From Micromonospora sp. CCTCC AA 2012012 (GTDB taxonomy: Bacteria > Actinomycetota > Actinomycetes > Mycobacteriales > Micromonosporaceae): a stretch of DNA of 64,000 bases. The notes under the pieces were generated by a model, which ran no database searches, was not told the DNA's origin, and worked only from the letters and a program-made list of their open reading frames with translations. Position numbers and translations under genes: made by a program. Positions 25,838 to 33,087 of this stretch are shown in pieces; position 1 is the first letter of the stretch, and every line of letters begins with the position of its first letter. The DNA lies in contig NZ_CP159342.1 in assembly GCF_040499845.1 (NCBI RefSeq), positions 5,828,001 to 5,892,000 of the forward strand, read 5' to 3'.

Positions 25838-26214
25838 GACGGCCGTCCGACCTCTTCGCGCGCGGTCTCCCGGGGATCCCGGGTGCCGGGTGGGGCGGGG
25901 AAGAAGCGCCGGAAGGCCAGGAAGAGCGACACCTTCCCGGTGAAGGTGCTCTCGTTGCGGATCATCGCCGCCATGCCGTCGTCGCGGCCGGAGATCAGCC
26001 GCTCGAAGAGGTCGTGGCTGCCGTACCAGGTGGCGTCGGCCTCGCCCGGCCCCCGGCTGACCCGGGCCGACCCGGGACCCAGCTCGACGAGCCAGTGCTC
26101 GGTACGGTTGTCGGTGGTCAGGTTGATCTGGAGGGTCCCGCTGACCGGGCCGCGGACCACCGCCTGGGCACTCGTCGGCAGTGCCGCGAAGAACTGCTCG
26201 ATCGCCTCGCCCAC
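25834..26214 (-). CDS. SCP2-like sterol carrier domain protein
   Basis: 126 aa. The SCP2 fold is visible from TLQINLTTDNRTEHWLVELGPG through ATWYGSHDLFERLISGRDDGMAAMI to TFTGKVSLFLAFRRFFP. The domain binds lipids or acts as a small partner module. It is translationally coupled to the debranching-type enzyme, an association for which I know no function. The GTG at 26214 lies 6 nt after TACGAT, a leaderless start; a nearby ATG is in another frame. Confidence 0.75.
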   Translation of the reverse strand: MGEAIEQFFAALPTSAQAVVRGPVSGTLQINLTTDNRTEHWLVELGPGSARVSRGPGEADATWYGSHDLFERLISGRDDGMAAMIRNESTFTGKVSLFLAFRRFFPAPPGTRDPRETAREEVGRPS

Positions 26215-26220
26215 ATCCGA

Positions 26221-26226
26221 ATCGTA
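26221..26226 (-). promoter_or_regulatory. -10 element TACGAT, SCP2-debranching operon
   Basis: Ends 6 nt before the GTG at 26214. Confidence 0.5.
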
Positions 26227-26295
26227 GGCAGTGGGCCGACATGTGGGGTCAGTATCCGCACACCGCCCGAAAAGGACAGGCCGGGCGGGTGGGCG

Positions 26296-26658
26296 TCAGT
26301 AGACCAGGGCCTGTGCGCCCTCGGTCATCGCCTCCTCGACGAAGACGGCGGCGCCGGCGATCCGTACCCCCGGGATCACGTCGTCCGGCCCGATGTCCCG
26401 CCGGGCGGCGCACTGGGTGCACGCCGTCACCCGGCCGGTCGTCAGGATGACGTGCAGCAGCTCGGGCAGCGGCGCGGAGTGCGGCAGGTCGAACTCCTGC
26501 GCCCGGCCGGGGAGCGCGAACCAGGTCGACTCACCGGTCAGCCAGAGCGACACGTCCACGCCGGCCGCGGCGGCGGTCGCCGCCACGGTGAACGCCTGGG
26601 CGCACCGCTCGGGGGCGTCGGCGCCGGCGGTGACCTTGACGACGAGAGAGCGGGCCAT
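26296..26658 (-). CDS. DsrE family protein
   Basis: 120 aa, single DsrE/TusD-like domain: ARSLVVKVTAGADAPERCAQA, ATAAAAGVDVSLWLTGESTW, and TACTQCAARRDIGPD containing CxxC at the usual active-site position. DsrE proteins handle persulfide sulfur or act as small oligomeric sulfurtransfer factors; the role here is inferred. ATG 26658 is 7 nt from TATGCT. The upstream ATG at 26670 would overlap that -10 element and is rejected. Confidence 0.75.
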   Translation of the reverse strand: MARSLVVKVTAGADAPERCAQAFTVAATAAAAGVDVSLWLTGESTWFALPGRAQEFDLPHSAPLPELLHVILTTGRVTACTQCAARRDIGPDDVIPGVRIAGAAVFVEEAMTEGAQALVY

Positions 26659-26665
26659 GGGGCCC

Positions 26666-26675
26666 AGCATAGGAT
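26666..26675. promoter_or_regulatory. overlapping divergent -10 elements (DsrE gene and 34-aa gene)
   Basis: AGCATAGGAT carries TATGCT on the minus strand (26671-26666) and TAGGAT on the plus strand (26670-26675), sharing the central TA. Each ends exactly 7 nt before its own ATG (26658 and 26683). Confidence 0.6.
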
Positions 26676-26682
26676 GGCCGGG

Positions 26683-26787
26683 ATGGTTACCGAGATCGGG
26701 TTCGTCAGCCTGCTGGTCGCCGGCCTGGGCGCGCTCGCCGGTGGCCTGGTCTATCTGGCCGTACGCATCTCAAGGGGTAGATGGTGA
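26683..26787 (+). CDS. 34-aa single-helix membrane peptide
   Basis: A 34-residue protein with one transmembrane helix (GFVSLLVAGLGALAGGLVYL) and a basic C-terminus (RISRGRW). Its ATG is 7 nt after TAGGAT. Its stop codon lies inside the start region of the nitrobindin-like gene (7-bp overlap), which suggests translational coupling. It is shorter than usual gene-calling cut-offs. No family is recognised; it may be a membrane partner of the next protein. Confidence 0.6.
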   Translation: MVTEIGFVSLLVAGLGALAGGLVYLAVRISRGRW

Positions 26788-27371
26788 GCGACAACCCGCT
26801 TCAGCCGCCGTGGCTGAACGCGCCTCCGGTCGAGGAGTACCCGTACGAGGAGAGCCACGACCTGCGCGTCGGCCCGAAGCTGCACCCGAGCCTGGACGGC
26901 CTGCTGCCGTACATCGGGGTGTGGCGGGGGCGCGGGCGGGGCGGCTTCCCGAGCATCGAGGACTTCGACTTCGCGCAGGAGATCCGGATCAGCCACGACG
27001 GCCGGCCGTTCCTGTTCTACGAGTCGCGGGCCTGGATCCTGGACGAGCAGAGCCGGCCGGTGCGCCCGGCCGGTCGTGAGGTCGGCTGGTGGCGTCCGGT
27101 CATGGACGGCGACCGGGTCACCGACGAGATCGAGGCCCTGATGACCGTGCCGACCGGCGTGATGGAGCTGCACATCGGCAAGCGCAAGGGCACCCAGATC
27201 GAGTTCGCCACCGACGCGGTCGTCCGGACGGCCACCGCCAAGGAGGTCACCGCCGGTGCCCGCCTCTTCGGCATCGTCGAGGGCGCCCTCCTCTACGCCC
27301 AGGAGATGGCCGCCGTGGGCCACCCCCTCAGCCCCCACCTCTCCGCCCGCCTAACCCGCGTAGCCGGCTGA
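26781..27371 (+). CDS. FABP/nitrobindin-like beta-barrel protein
   Basis: 196 aa. The signature GVWRGRGRGGFPSIEDFDF (GxWxGxG) and the run of beta strands match the nitrobindin/THAP4 family, known in mycobacteria as Rv0813c. Nitrobindins bind ferric heme and isomerise peroxynitrite. The expected distal C-terminal histidine could be in AAVGHPLSPHLSARL. The ATG at 26781 has AAGGGG upstream. It is co-transcribed with the 34-aa peptide and precedes a pabC-like gene, as I recall for Rv0813c-Rv0812. Confidence 0.82.
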   Translation: MVSDNPLQPPWLNAPPVEEYPYEESHDLRVGPKLHPSLDGLLPYIGVWRGRGRGGFPSIEDFDFAQEIRISHDGRPFLFYESRAWILDEQSRPVRPAGREVGWWRPVMDGDRVTDEIEALMTVPTGVMELHIGKRKGTQIEFATDAVVRTATAKEVTAGARLFGIVEGALLYAQEMAAVGHPLSPHLSARLTRVAG

Positions 27372-27416
27372 CCCCCACCCCCACCCCACCCCACCCCACC
27401 CGCACCCCACTGCGGC

Positions 27417-27476
27417 GTTGATCAAGAAGTTTGCGTCAGCGACGAGACCAAATCTGACGCAAACTTCTTGATCAAC
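27417..27476. repeat. long intergenic palindrome
   Basis: Perfect 23-bp inverted repeat: 27417-27439 (begins GTTGATCAAGAAG) and 27454-27476, with a 14-nt loop. It is markedly AT-richer than its surroundings, lies between convergent genes and overlaps the stop of the pabC-like gene. It is preceded by a CCCCACCC-rich run (27371-27410). It may act as a terminator or be a dispersed genomic repeat. Confidence 0.75.
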
Positions 27477-28344
27477 TCGTCGTCGTCGGGGCGGGGGCGG
27501 GGACGGGGAAGCCGAGGAGGGTGAGGAGGGTGGGGGTGTGGTCGGAACTCGGCAGGGGGGTGGTGTCGAGGGTGCGGATCTCGGTCAGGCCGCGGACGGA
27601 CGAGGTCAGCCAGGCGCCGTCGGCGGTGGTCAGCTCCGCCGGGGTGACCATCCGTTCCGCCGCGGTGAGGCCCAGCTCGGGCGCGTGGTCGAGGAGCCAG
27701 CGGGCGGTGGTGCCGGGCAGGACGCCGGTGGCGGTGGGCGGCACCGTGCAGAGCGTTCCGCCGGAGAGCCAGACCACGTTCGCGCTGGGCCCCTCCAGCA
27801 CGTAGCCCTCGGTGGAGAGCCAGAGCACGTCGTCCACGCCGTTGCGGGTCGCCCAGCGGCGGGCGGCGGTGCTCACCGCGTACGACGTGGACTTGGCGCC
27901 GGTCGGCAGCCAGTCCAGCCCGGCGCGGACCTCGGCCGACACCCCGAGGGGCAGGGTCGCCACGGTCACCCCGTCCCGGCGGGCCCGCCGGGACGCCGCC
28001 GGCACCTCGGCGAGGGTGGCCCAGACCGTCGGCAGTCCGCCGCCCTCCGGTCCCCGGGTGCAGACCAGCCGCAGCGCCCCCTCCACCTCGGCCGGCCAGC
28101 CCGACCGGACCGTGTCCAGCAACTCGACCAGCACGCCGTCGGGGGGCAGCGGCAGCTCCAGGGCCGCCGCGCCGGCCCGGAGCCGGGCCAGGTGGGCGTC
28201 GAGCAGCCAGGGTCGGCCGGCGCGCAGGTGCAGGGTCTCGAAGAGGCCGTCGCCGTGCAGCGCGCCCCGGTCGTCGCCGCGCAGCACCGCCTCCCCGGCC
28301 GGTACGACACCTCGGCCGAGCACCGCCACCCGCGCTGCCATCAC
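27472..28344 (-). CDS. pabC: aminodeoxychorismate lyase / class IV aminotransferase
   Basis: 290 aa, fold-type IV PLP enzyme: GDGLFETLHLRAGRP, the PLP lysine in GAKSTSYAVSTAARRWA, VLWLSTEGYVLEGPSANVVW, and TGVLPGTTARWLLD. This set fits 4-amino-4-deoxychorismate lyase (PabC, p-aminobenzoate for folate) but also branched-chain aminotransferase-like proteins. The GTG at 28344 is 8 nt from TAGGCT; the adjacent ATG at 28341 is also possible. It diverges from the Nur-like regulator gene. Confidence 0.8.
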   Translation of the reverse strand: MMAARVAVLGRGVVPAGEAVLRGDDRGALHGDGLFETLHLRAGRPWLLDAHLARLRAGAAALELPLPPDGVLVELLDTVRSGWPAEVEGALRLVCTRGPEGGGLPTVWATLAEVPAASRRARRDGVTVATLPLGVSAEVRAGLDWLPTGAKSTSYAVSTAARRWATRNGVDDVLWLSTEGYVLEGPSANVVWLSGGTLCTVPPTATGVLPGTTARWLLDHAPELGLTAAERMVTPAELTTADGAWLTSSVRGLTEIRTLDTTPLPSSDHTPTLLTLLGFPVPAPAPTTTS

Positions 28345-28352
28345 GACCGTCG

Positions 28353-28358
28353 AGCCTA
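28353..28358 (-). promoter_or_regulatory. -10 element TAGGCT, pabC-like gene
   Basis: Ends 8 nt before the GTG at 28344. Confidence 0.45.
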
Positions 28359-28402
28359 GTGGCGTACGCCATCGGTGCCCGGACCGGCGCGGCGGCCCGA
28401 AC

Positions 28403-28408
28403 TATGAT
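28403..28408 (+). promoter_or_regulatory. -10 element TATGAT, nur-like gene
   Basis: A near-consensus -10 ending 6 nt before the GTG at 28415. Confidence 0.6.
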
Positions 28409-28414
28409 CGGACG

Positions 28415-28843
28415 GTGTCCGAATCCTCCCTGGCGGAACTGCTCCGCTCCCGTGGGCTGCGGCTGACGGCGCAGCGGCAGTTGGTCCTCCAGGCGGTGCT
28501 GGAGCTGGGGCACGCCACGCCGGAGCAGGTGCACACGGCGGTCCGCGAGGTCGCCGCCGGGGTCAACATCACCACCATCTACCGCACCCTGGAGCTGTTG
28601 GAACGGCTCGGCCTGGTGACCCACACCCACCTGTCGCACGGTTCGCCGACCTATCACGCGGCCGGCGAGCACCAGCACGTCCACCTGGTCTGCCGGGAGT
28701 GCGGCGCGATCGACGAGATCGATCCCGAGCTGCTCCGCCCGCTCGCCGACCAGTTGGCCACCCAGCGCGGATTTCGGGTCGACATCGGGCACGTGGCGCT
28801 CTTCGGCGTCTGCGGCCACTGCGAGGACGGGGAACAGAAATGA
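28415..28843 (+). CDS. nur: Fur family metalloregulator, Nur-like
   Basis: 142 aa. The winged helix (LRSRGLRLTAQRQLVLQAV, INITTIYRTLELLERLG-like segment) and the metal-binding region HLSHGSPTYH, GEHQHVHLVCREC, with a second CxxC (CGHC) near the end. It is more like Streptomyces Nur (nickel-responsive repressor of nickel uptake and Fe-SOD) than Fur or Zur as I recall those sequences. The cysteine pairs suggest a structural zinc. It overlaps ygfZ by 4 bp (ATGA). Confidence 0.8.
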   Translation: MSESSLAELLRSRGLRLTAQRQLVLQAVLELGHATPEQVHTAVREVAAGVNITTIYRTLELLERLGLVTHTHLSHGSPTYHAAGEHQHVHLVCRECGAIDEIDPELLRPLADQLATQRGFRVDIGHVALFGVCGHCEDGEQK

Positions 28844-29952
28844 TCGACATCGCGGGAGCGGTGGCCGCCGAGGCGATCGACGAGGAGACCCGGGACCAGC
28901 CCGAGCCGGCCCACCGGGCGGCCGGGGTGCGGGGCGTGGCCGCCCACTACGGCGACCCGATGCGGGAGCAGCGCACCCTCTCCACCGCGGTCGGCCTGGT
29001 GGACCGGTCGCACCGGGGCGTGCTGGCGGTGCCCGGCGAGGAACGGATCTCCTGGCTGCACACCCTGACCAGCCAGCACCTCGCCGCGTTGAGCGCCGGC
29101 CAGGGCACCGAACTGCTGGTGCTCTCCCCGCACGGGCACGTCGAGCAGCACGCGATGGTCGCCGAGGACGGCGCGACCACCTGGCTGGACACCGAGCCGG
29201 GGGCCGCCACCGGCCTGCTGACCTACCTGGAGCGGATGCGGTTCTTCAGCAAGGTGGAGCCGCGCGACGTCACCGCCGACCACGCGCTGCTGTCGCTGGT
29301 CGGGCCGGCGGCCGCCGACGCGCTCGCCCCGCTCGGCGTCACCGGGCTCGCCGCGCCCGACGTGGTCGCGGTGCCGGGTCCGAAGTTCCGCGCCGGGGAG
29401 CTGCCACCACGGCCCACCGTCGTGTACGACGTACGGCCGCTGCCGATCGGCGGGTGGGCCCGCCGGGTGGCACTGGGCGTGGACCTGCTGGTGCCCCGGG
29501 CGGCGATGACCCAGGTGGTGGACGAGCTGCGGGGTGCCGGGGTGCCGGTGGCCGGGCTGTGGGCGTACGAGGCGGTGCGGGTGGCCGCCCGGCAGCCCCG
29601 GGTGGGGGTGGACACCGACCACCGGACGATTCCCGCCGAGGTCCGCCTGATCGCCCCGGCCGTCCACCTGGACAAGGGCTGCTACCGGGGTCAGGAGACG
29701 GTGGCCCGGGTGCACAACATGGGCAAGCCGCCGCGTCGTCTCGTCCTGCTGCACCTGGACGGCGTGACCACCGACCAGCCCCCGACCGCCGGTACGCCGG
29801 TGACCCTGGACGGCCGGGCGGTCGGCTTCGTCGGCACCGCCGTGCACCACCACGAGCTGGGCCAGGTCGCCCTCGCGGTGCTGAAGCGGAACGTCCCCGA
29901 CGACGCCCGGCTGATGGTCGGGGAGACCGCCGCCGCCATCGACCCGGCGTAA
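28840..29952 (+). CDS. ygfZ: folate-binding protein YgfZ
   Basis: 370 aa, the GcvT-like fold with the YgfZ fingerprint LDKGCYRGQETVARVHNMGK at about residues 280-300, containing the conserved cysteine. YgfZ (IBA57) uses tetrahydrofolate to help assemble or repair certain Fe-S enzymes. The fold is shared with aminomethyltransferases but the KGCYxGQE motif settles the assignment. The ATG overlaps the stop of the Fur-family gene, so regulator and ygfZ are co-translated. Confidence 0.9.
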   Translation: MIDIAGAVAAEAIDEETRDQPEPAHRAAGVRGVAAHYGDPMREQRTLSTAVGLVDRSHRGVLAVPGEERISWLHTLTSQHLAALSAGQGTELLVLSPHGHVEQHAMVAEDGATTWLDTEPGAATGLLTYLERMRFFSKVEPRDVTADHALLSLVGPAAADALAPLGVTGLAAPDVVAVPGPKFRAGELPPRPTVVYDVRPLPIGGWARRVALGVDLLVPRAAMTQVVDELRGAGVPVAGLWAYEAVRVAARQPRVGVDTDHRTIPAEVRLIAPAVHLDKGCYRGQETVARVHNMGKPPRRLVLLHLDGVTTDQPPTAGTPVTLDGRAVGFVGTAVHHHELGQVALAVLKRNVPDDARLMVGETAAAIDPA

Positions 29953-30026
29953 GGATGCCGCACTGACAGCCGAAAGGCGGGAAGTTTTCCGTTTCCGGGC
30001 GCGCTGGCCAATTGTTCTTACGTGCT

Positions 30027-30059
30027 GACCCGGCTCCGGCCGTCGACCGGAGCCGGGTC
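30027..30059. terminator. terminator after ygfZ
   Basis: 13-bp perfect stem GACCCGGCTCCGG (30027-30039) and CCGGAGCCGGGTC (30047-30059), 7-nt loop. Confidence 0.75.
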
Positions 30060-30066
30060 GGGCGGT

Positions 30067-30072
30067 TAGGAT
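30067..30072 (+). promoter_or_regulatory. -10 element TAGGAT, BKACE gene
   Basis: Ends 7 nt before the ATG at 30080. Confidence 0.55.
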
Positions 30073-30079
30073 CCCCGGC

Positions 30080-30907
30080 ATGACGACAGGGACGTTGATC
30101 ACGGTTGCCCCCACCGGCGCGGAGTCGGCCAAGGCGGAGGTGCCGGCGCTGCCGGTCACCCTCGACGAGCTGCTGCTGACCGCCAAGGAGTGCGAGGCGC
30201 TCGGCGCCGCCGTGATCCACGTCCACATCCGCGACGACGAGGCGAAGCCGACCCTGGACCAGGGCCGCCTGCGGGAGACCGTGGCGGCGCTGCGGGACAG
30301 CACCGACCTGATCGTGCAGCTCTCCTCCGGCGGCGCGGTGACCGACCCCGAGTCGGCCCGGCTGGCCGTGCTGGACGCCGCGCCGGACATGGCCTCCTGC
30401 ACCATGGGCACGCTCAACTTCGGCGACGACGTCTTCCTCAACCGGTGGGAGTTCATCGTCGACCTGCACACCCGGATGCAGGAGAAGGGCATCGTGCCCG
30501 AGTACGAGATCTTCGACCTGGGTCACCTGACCGCCCTGCAACGCCTGCTCGGCAAGCACGGCCTGCCGCACGGCGGGCACGTGCACGTCGACTTCGTGAT
30601 GGGCGTACCGGGTGGCATGCCGGGCACCACCGGGACCCTGGTCGCCGCCCACCAGATGCTGCGGGACCTGCCCGAGGGCACCACCTTCTCGGCCACCGGG
30701 ATCGGGCGCAGCACCATTCCGGTGATGCTGGCGTCGCTGTCGGCCGGGGGCCACCTGCGGGTCGGCATGGAGGACACGGTCAGCTACGCCAAGGGTCGGC
30801 CGGTCGAGTCCAACATGCAGCTCGTCGCCCGCGCGGTCGGCTTCGCCCAGCTCGCGCAGCGTCCGCCGCTGACCACCGCCGAGGCCCGTACGCTGCTCGG
30901 CCTGTAA
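30080..30907 (+). CDS. beta-keto acid cleavage enzyme (BKACE, DUF849)
   Basis: 275 aa TIM barrel. The metal site HVHIRDDE follows strand 2, the tail of the barrel carries GHVHVDFVMGVPGGMPG, and the C-terminal part has RVGMEDTVSYAKGRP. BKACE enzymes use zinc to condense a beta-keto acid with acetyl-CoA, releasing acetoacetate and a new acyl-CoA; 3-keto-5-aminohexanoate cleavage enzyme is the type member. The substrate cannot be told from the neighbours. It is transcribed alone or with the following asparaginase-like gene. Confidence 0.88.
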   Translation: MTTGTLITVAPTGAESAKAEVPALPVTLDELLLTAKECEALGAAVIHVHIRDDEAKPTLDQGRLRETVAALRDSTDLIVQLSSGGAVTDPESARLAVLDAAPDMASCTMGTLNFGDDVFLNRWEFIVDLHTRMQEKGIVPEYEIFDLGHLTALQRLLGKHGLPHGGHVHVDFVMGVPGGMPGTTGTLVAAHQMLRDLPEGTTFSATGIGRSTIPVMLASLSAGGHLRVGMEDTVSYAKGRPVESNMQLVARAVGFAQLAQRPPLTTAEARTLLGL

Positions 30908-30988
30908 GGACGCCCCCACCGCCCACCCCTGTACGCGGCACGTCGACGTGCCTGGTCACCCCGCTGCGGACCGGTCCCGAGGCGTCGG

Positions 30989-30994
30989 TACCGT
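30989..30994 (+). promoter_or_regulatory. -10 element TACCGT, asparaginase-like gene
   Basis: Ends 7 nt before the GTG at 31002, which argues for this start over the ATG at 30948. Confidence 0.5.
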
Positions 30995-31001
30995 CCACCT
31001 C

Positions 31002-31961
31002 GTGGGAAAGACGTACGAGGGCGGCGTGCCGCTCGCCGAGGTGGTCCGGTCCGAGTTCGTGGAGGGCGTCCACCGCGGTTCGGTGGTGGTGCTCGACGCG
31101 ACCGGCGCGACGGTGGCCGGGGCGGGGGACGTCACCTCGCCGATCTTCCCGCGTTCGGCCAGCAAGCCGATGCAGGCCATCGGCATGCTCCGGGCCGGGC
31201 TGACGCTGACCGAGCCGGCGGACGTCGCGCTGGTCGCCGCGAGCCACGCGGGCGAGGAGTTCCACCTGGAGCGGGTCGCCGCGCTGCTGCGCGGTGCCGG
31301 GCTGGACGACTCCGCCCTGCACTGCCCGCCGGACCTGCCCTTCGGTGAGGACGCCCGGACTGCGGTGCTGCGGGCGGGCGGCGGTCCCACCCGGATCCAG
31401 ATGAACTGCTCCGGCAAGCACAGCGGCATGCTGCTGACCTGTCTGGCCGCCGGCTGGCCGCTGGACCGGTACTGGCGGCCCGAGCACCCGCTCCAGCAGG
31501 CGCTGCGGGCGGCGGTCGAGGAGTTCACCGGCGAGGAGGCGGCGGCCGTCGGCGTCGACGGTTGCGGGGCGCCGGTGCTCGCGGTGTCGTTGACCGGGCT
31601 GGCCGAGGCGTTCCGGCGGCTGGTCGAGGCGGAGCCCGGCACCGTGGAGCGGAGGGTGGCCGACGCGATGCGGGCGTACCCCGAGCTGGTGGGTGGCACC
31701 CAGGCCGACGACACCCGGCTGATGCGGGGCGTACCCGGGTTGCTGGCCAAGGTGGGCGCGGAGGGTGTCTTCGCGGCGGCGGTCCCCGGCGTCGGCGCCG
31801 TCGCCCTCAAGATCGACGACGGCGCGGTCCGCGCGCGGATGCCGGTGCTGGTCTCGGCGCTGCGCCGGCTCGGCGTCGACGCCCCCGTCCTGACCGAGTA
31901 CGCCGAGGTGCCGCAGCTCGGCGGCGGCCTCCCGGTGGGCGCGGTCCGCGCCGTCTGGTGA
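31002..31961 (+). CDS. L-asparaginase II family protein
   Basis: 319 aa matching the Rhizobium etli-type thermolabile asparaginase II family: GDVTSPIFPRSASKPMQAI near residue 45, VAASHAGEEFHLERV, RIQMNCSGKHSGMLLTC, GVDGCGAPVLAVSL and DADDTRLMRG-like QADDTRLMRGVPGLLAKVG. The conserved Ser-Lys pair and the cysteines in NCSGKHSGM form the active site in the characterised member. It would hydrolyse asparagine to aspartate and ammonia in the cytosol. Start set by the leaderless promoter at 30989. Confidence 0.88.
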   Translation: MGKTYEGGVPLAEVVRSEFVEGVHRGSVVVLDATGATVAGAGDVTSPIFPRSASKPMQAIGMLRAGLTLTEPADVALVAASHAGEEFHLERVAALLRGAGLDDSALHCPPDLPFGEDARTAVLRAGGGPTRIQMNCSGKHSGMLLTCLAAGWPLDRYWRPEHPLQQALRAAVEEFTGEEAAAVGVDGCGAPVLAVSLTGLAEAFRRLVEAEPGTVERRVADAMRAYPELVGGTQADDTRLMRGVPGLLAKVGAEGVFAAAVPGVGAVALKIDDGAVRARMPVLVSALRRLGVDAPVLTEYAEVPQLGGGLPVGAVRAVW

Positions 31962-32049
31962 CCCGCCCGGCCGGGGACCCGGGGCGCAGCGGGGCCGACC
32001 TGTCGGCGGTCACGGAAGGTGACCTCCGTGCGACGAGGGGTCGGGTCGG

Positions 32050-32093
32050 GCGATATGCCTCAGCGGCATGAATATGACGCCGAGGCATATCGC
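32050..32093. repeat. 12-bp inverted repeat in the convergent gap
   Basis: GCGATATGCCTC (32050-32061) and GAGGCATATCGC (32082-32093) flank a 20-bp spacer. The spacer holds a GGCAT that can also pair with ATGCC. It lies between the asparaginase-like gene and the convergent hydrolase gene. Terminator or protein-binding site. Confidence 0.65.
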
Positions 32094-32179
32094 TCCTGAT
32101 GGCGTACGGCCGTCCGGGTCGACGCGCGGGCGGTGCCGGGCGGAGGTGGTGCCGCGGGCGGCCGGCGGGCGGCCTGCGC

Positions 32180-32977
32180 TCAGGGCAGGAAGTCGAGCAG
32201 GGCGGCGTTGACCGGCTCGGGGCGCTCCAGCGGCAGCAGGTGCCCGGCGTCGGGGACGTCCGGCAGCCGGGTCCCGTGCGGCGCCTCGGCGGCGATCCGG
32301 TCGGCGAGCCGACCGATGTCCGGCACGTCGGCCGCGCCGGCGGTGGCCAGCACCGGCATCCGTAGTTCGCCGAGCCGGTCGATCGCCGGCGGGTCGAGTT
32401 CGCCGGCCTCGACGGCGCTGAGCGCCAGTTCGGCGGCGAGCGCCCGCCGGTCCATCTCCTCGGCGAACCGGATCAGCTCCGGGTCCACGTCCTCCGGCCG
32501 GCGGTGCGGGCCGACCACCCAGAACCGCACCTCACCGGCGGCGCTGGCGGCGAAGTCCTCGGGATCGACCTCGCCGACCAGGGTCTCCCAGAGCTGCTCG
32601 GTCTCCTCCGACCACTGGTTGCCGGAGACGGGGCTGCCGAGGAGCGCGAGCGCGCTCACCCGGTCCGGGTGGGCCAGTGCGGTGTCCACCGCCACCTTGC
32701 CCCCGAAGGAGCAGCCGACCAGCGCGGCCCGCCCGATGCCGAGCGCGTCCAGCAGCCCGACCACGTCGTCGTGGTGGGCGAAGTCGGCGGGCGGCAGTTC
32801 CGAGTCGCCGTAGCCGCGCAGGTCGAGGGCGATCACCCGGTGCCGGGTGGCGAGCGCGGGCACCTGGGCGCGCCACATCCGCCGGTCGGCGATGCCGGCG
32901 TGCAGCAGCACCACCGGCGAACCGCTGCCGGCCTCGTCATACGCGAGCAGGGCACCGTTCACTTCGATCTTGGCCAC
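32180..32977 (-). CDS. alpha/beta hydrolase
   Basis: 265 aa. The nucleophile elbow GCSFGG has Ser at about residue 90, the oxyanion region is VVLLHAGIADRRMW, the conserved DLRGYGDSE follows strand 4, and a C-terminal DAGHLLPLERPEPV supplies the catalytic His. Similar to esterases or 3-oxoadipate enol-lactonase-like proteins; no substrate is indicated. The GTG start lies 6 nt from TACCGT. It is divergent from the XRE-regulator gene. Confidence 0.88.
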   Translation of the reverse strand: MAKIEVNGALLAYDEAGSGSPVVLLHAGIADRRMWRAQVPALATRHRVIALDLRGYGDSELPPADFAHHDDVVGLLDALGIGRAALVGCSFGGKVAVDTALAHPDRVSALALLGSPVSGNQWSEETEQLWETLVGEVDPEDFAASAAGEVRFWVVGPHRRPEDVDPELIRFAEEMDRRALAAELALSAVEAGELDPPAIDRLGELRMPVLATAGAADVPDIGRLADRIAAEAPHGTRLPDVPDAGHLLPLERPEPVNAALLDFLP

Positions 32978-32983
32978 GCCAGG

Positions 32984-32989
32984 ACGGTA
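32984..32989 (-). promoter_or_regulatory. -10 element TACCGT, alpha/beta hydrolase
   Basis: Ends 6 nt before the GTG at 32977. Confidence 0.5.
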
Positions 32990-33036
32990 CGGACCGGACG
33001 GCGGGTACGCAACGGCCTTCTGAGACCTTGCTAACT

Positions 33037-33069
33037 CCCGCTAGCGTTTTGCTTGCAGCAGCTAGCGGG
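33037..33069. promoter_or_regulatory. operator-like inverted repeat upstream of the XRE gene
   Basis: CCCGCTAGC (33037-33045) and GCTAGCGGG (33061-33069), perfect, flank the -35 of the XRE promoter. A further TTGCTAAC at 33028 resembles a half-site. Autoregulation by the XRE protein is the simplest reading. Confidence 0.6.
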
Positions 33070-33081
33070 CCGGGATACCGT
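33053..33081 (+). promoter_or_regulatory. promoter of the XRE-hbhA cluster
   Basis: -35 TTGCAG (33053-33058), 17-bp spacer, -10 TACCGT (33076-33081), then 6 nt to the ATG at 33088. Leaderless. Confidence 0.6.
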
Positions 33082-33087
33082 CGAGTC

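Noticed and set aside
28840..29952. Aminomethyltransferase (GcvT) of the glycine cleavage system
   Set aside because: The KGCYRGQE motif and the absence of gcvH/gcvP neighbours identify YgfZ instead.
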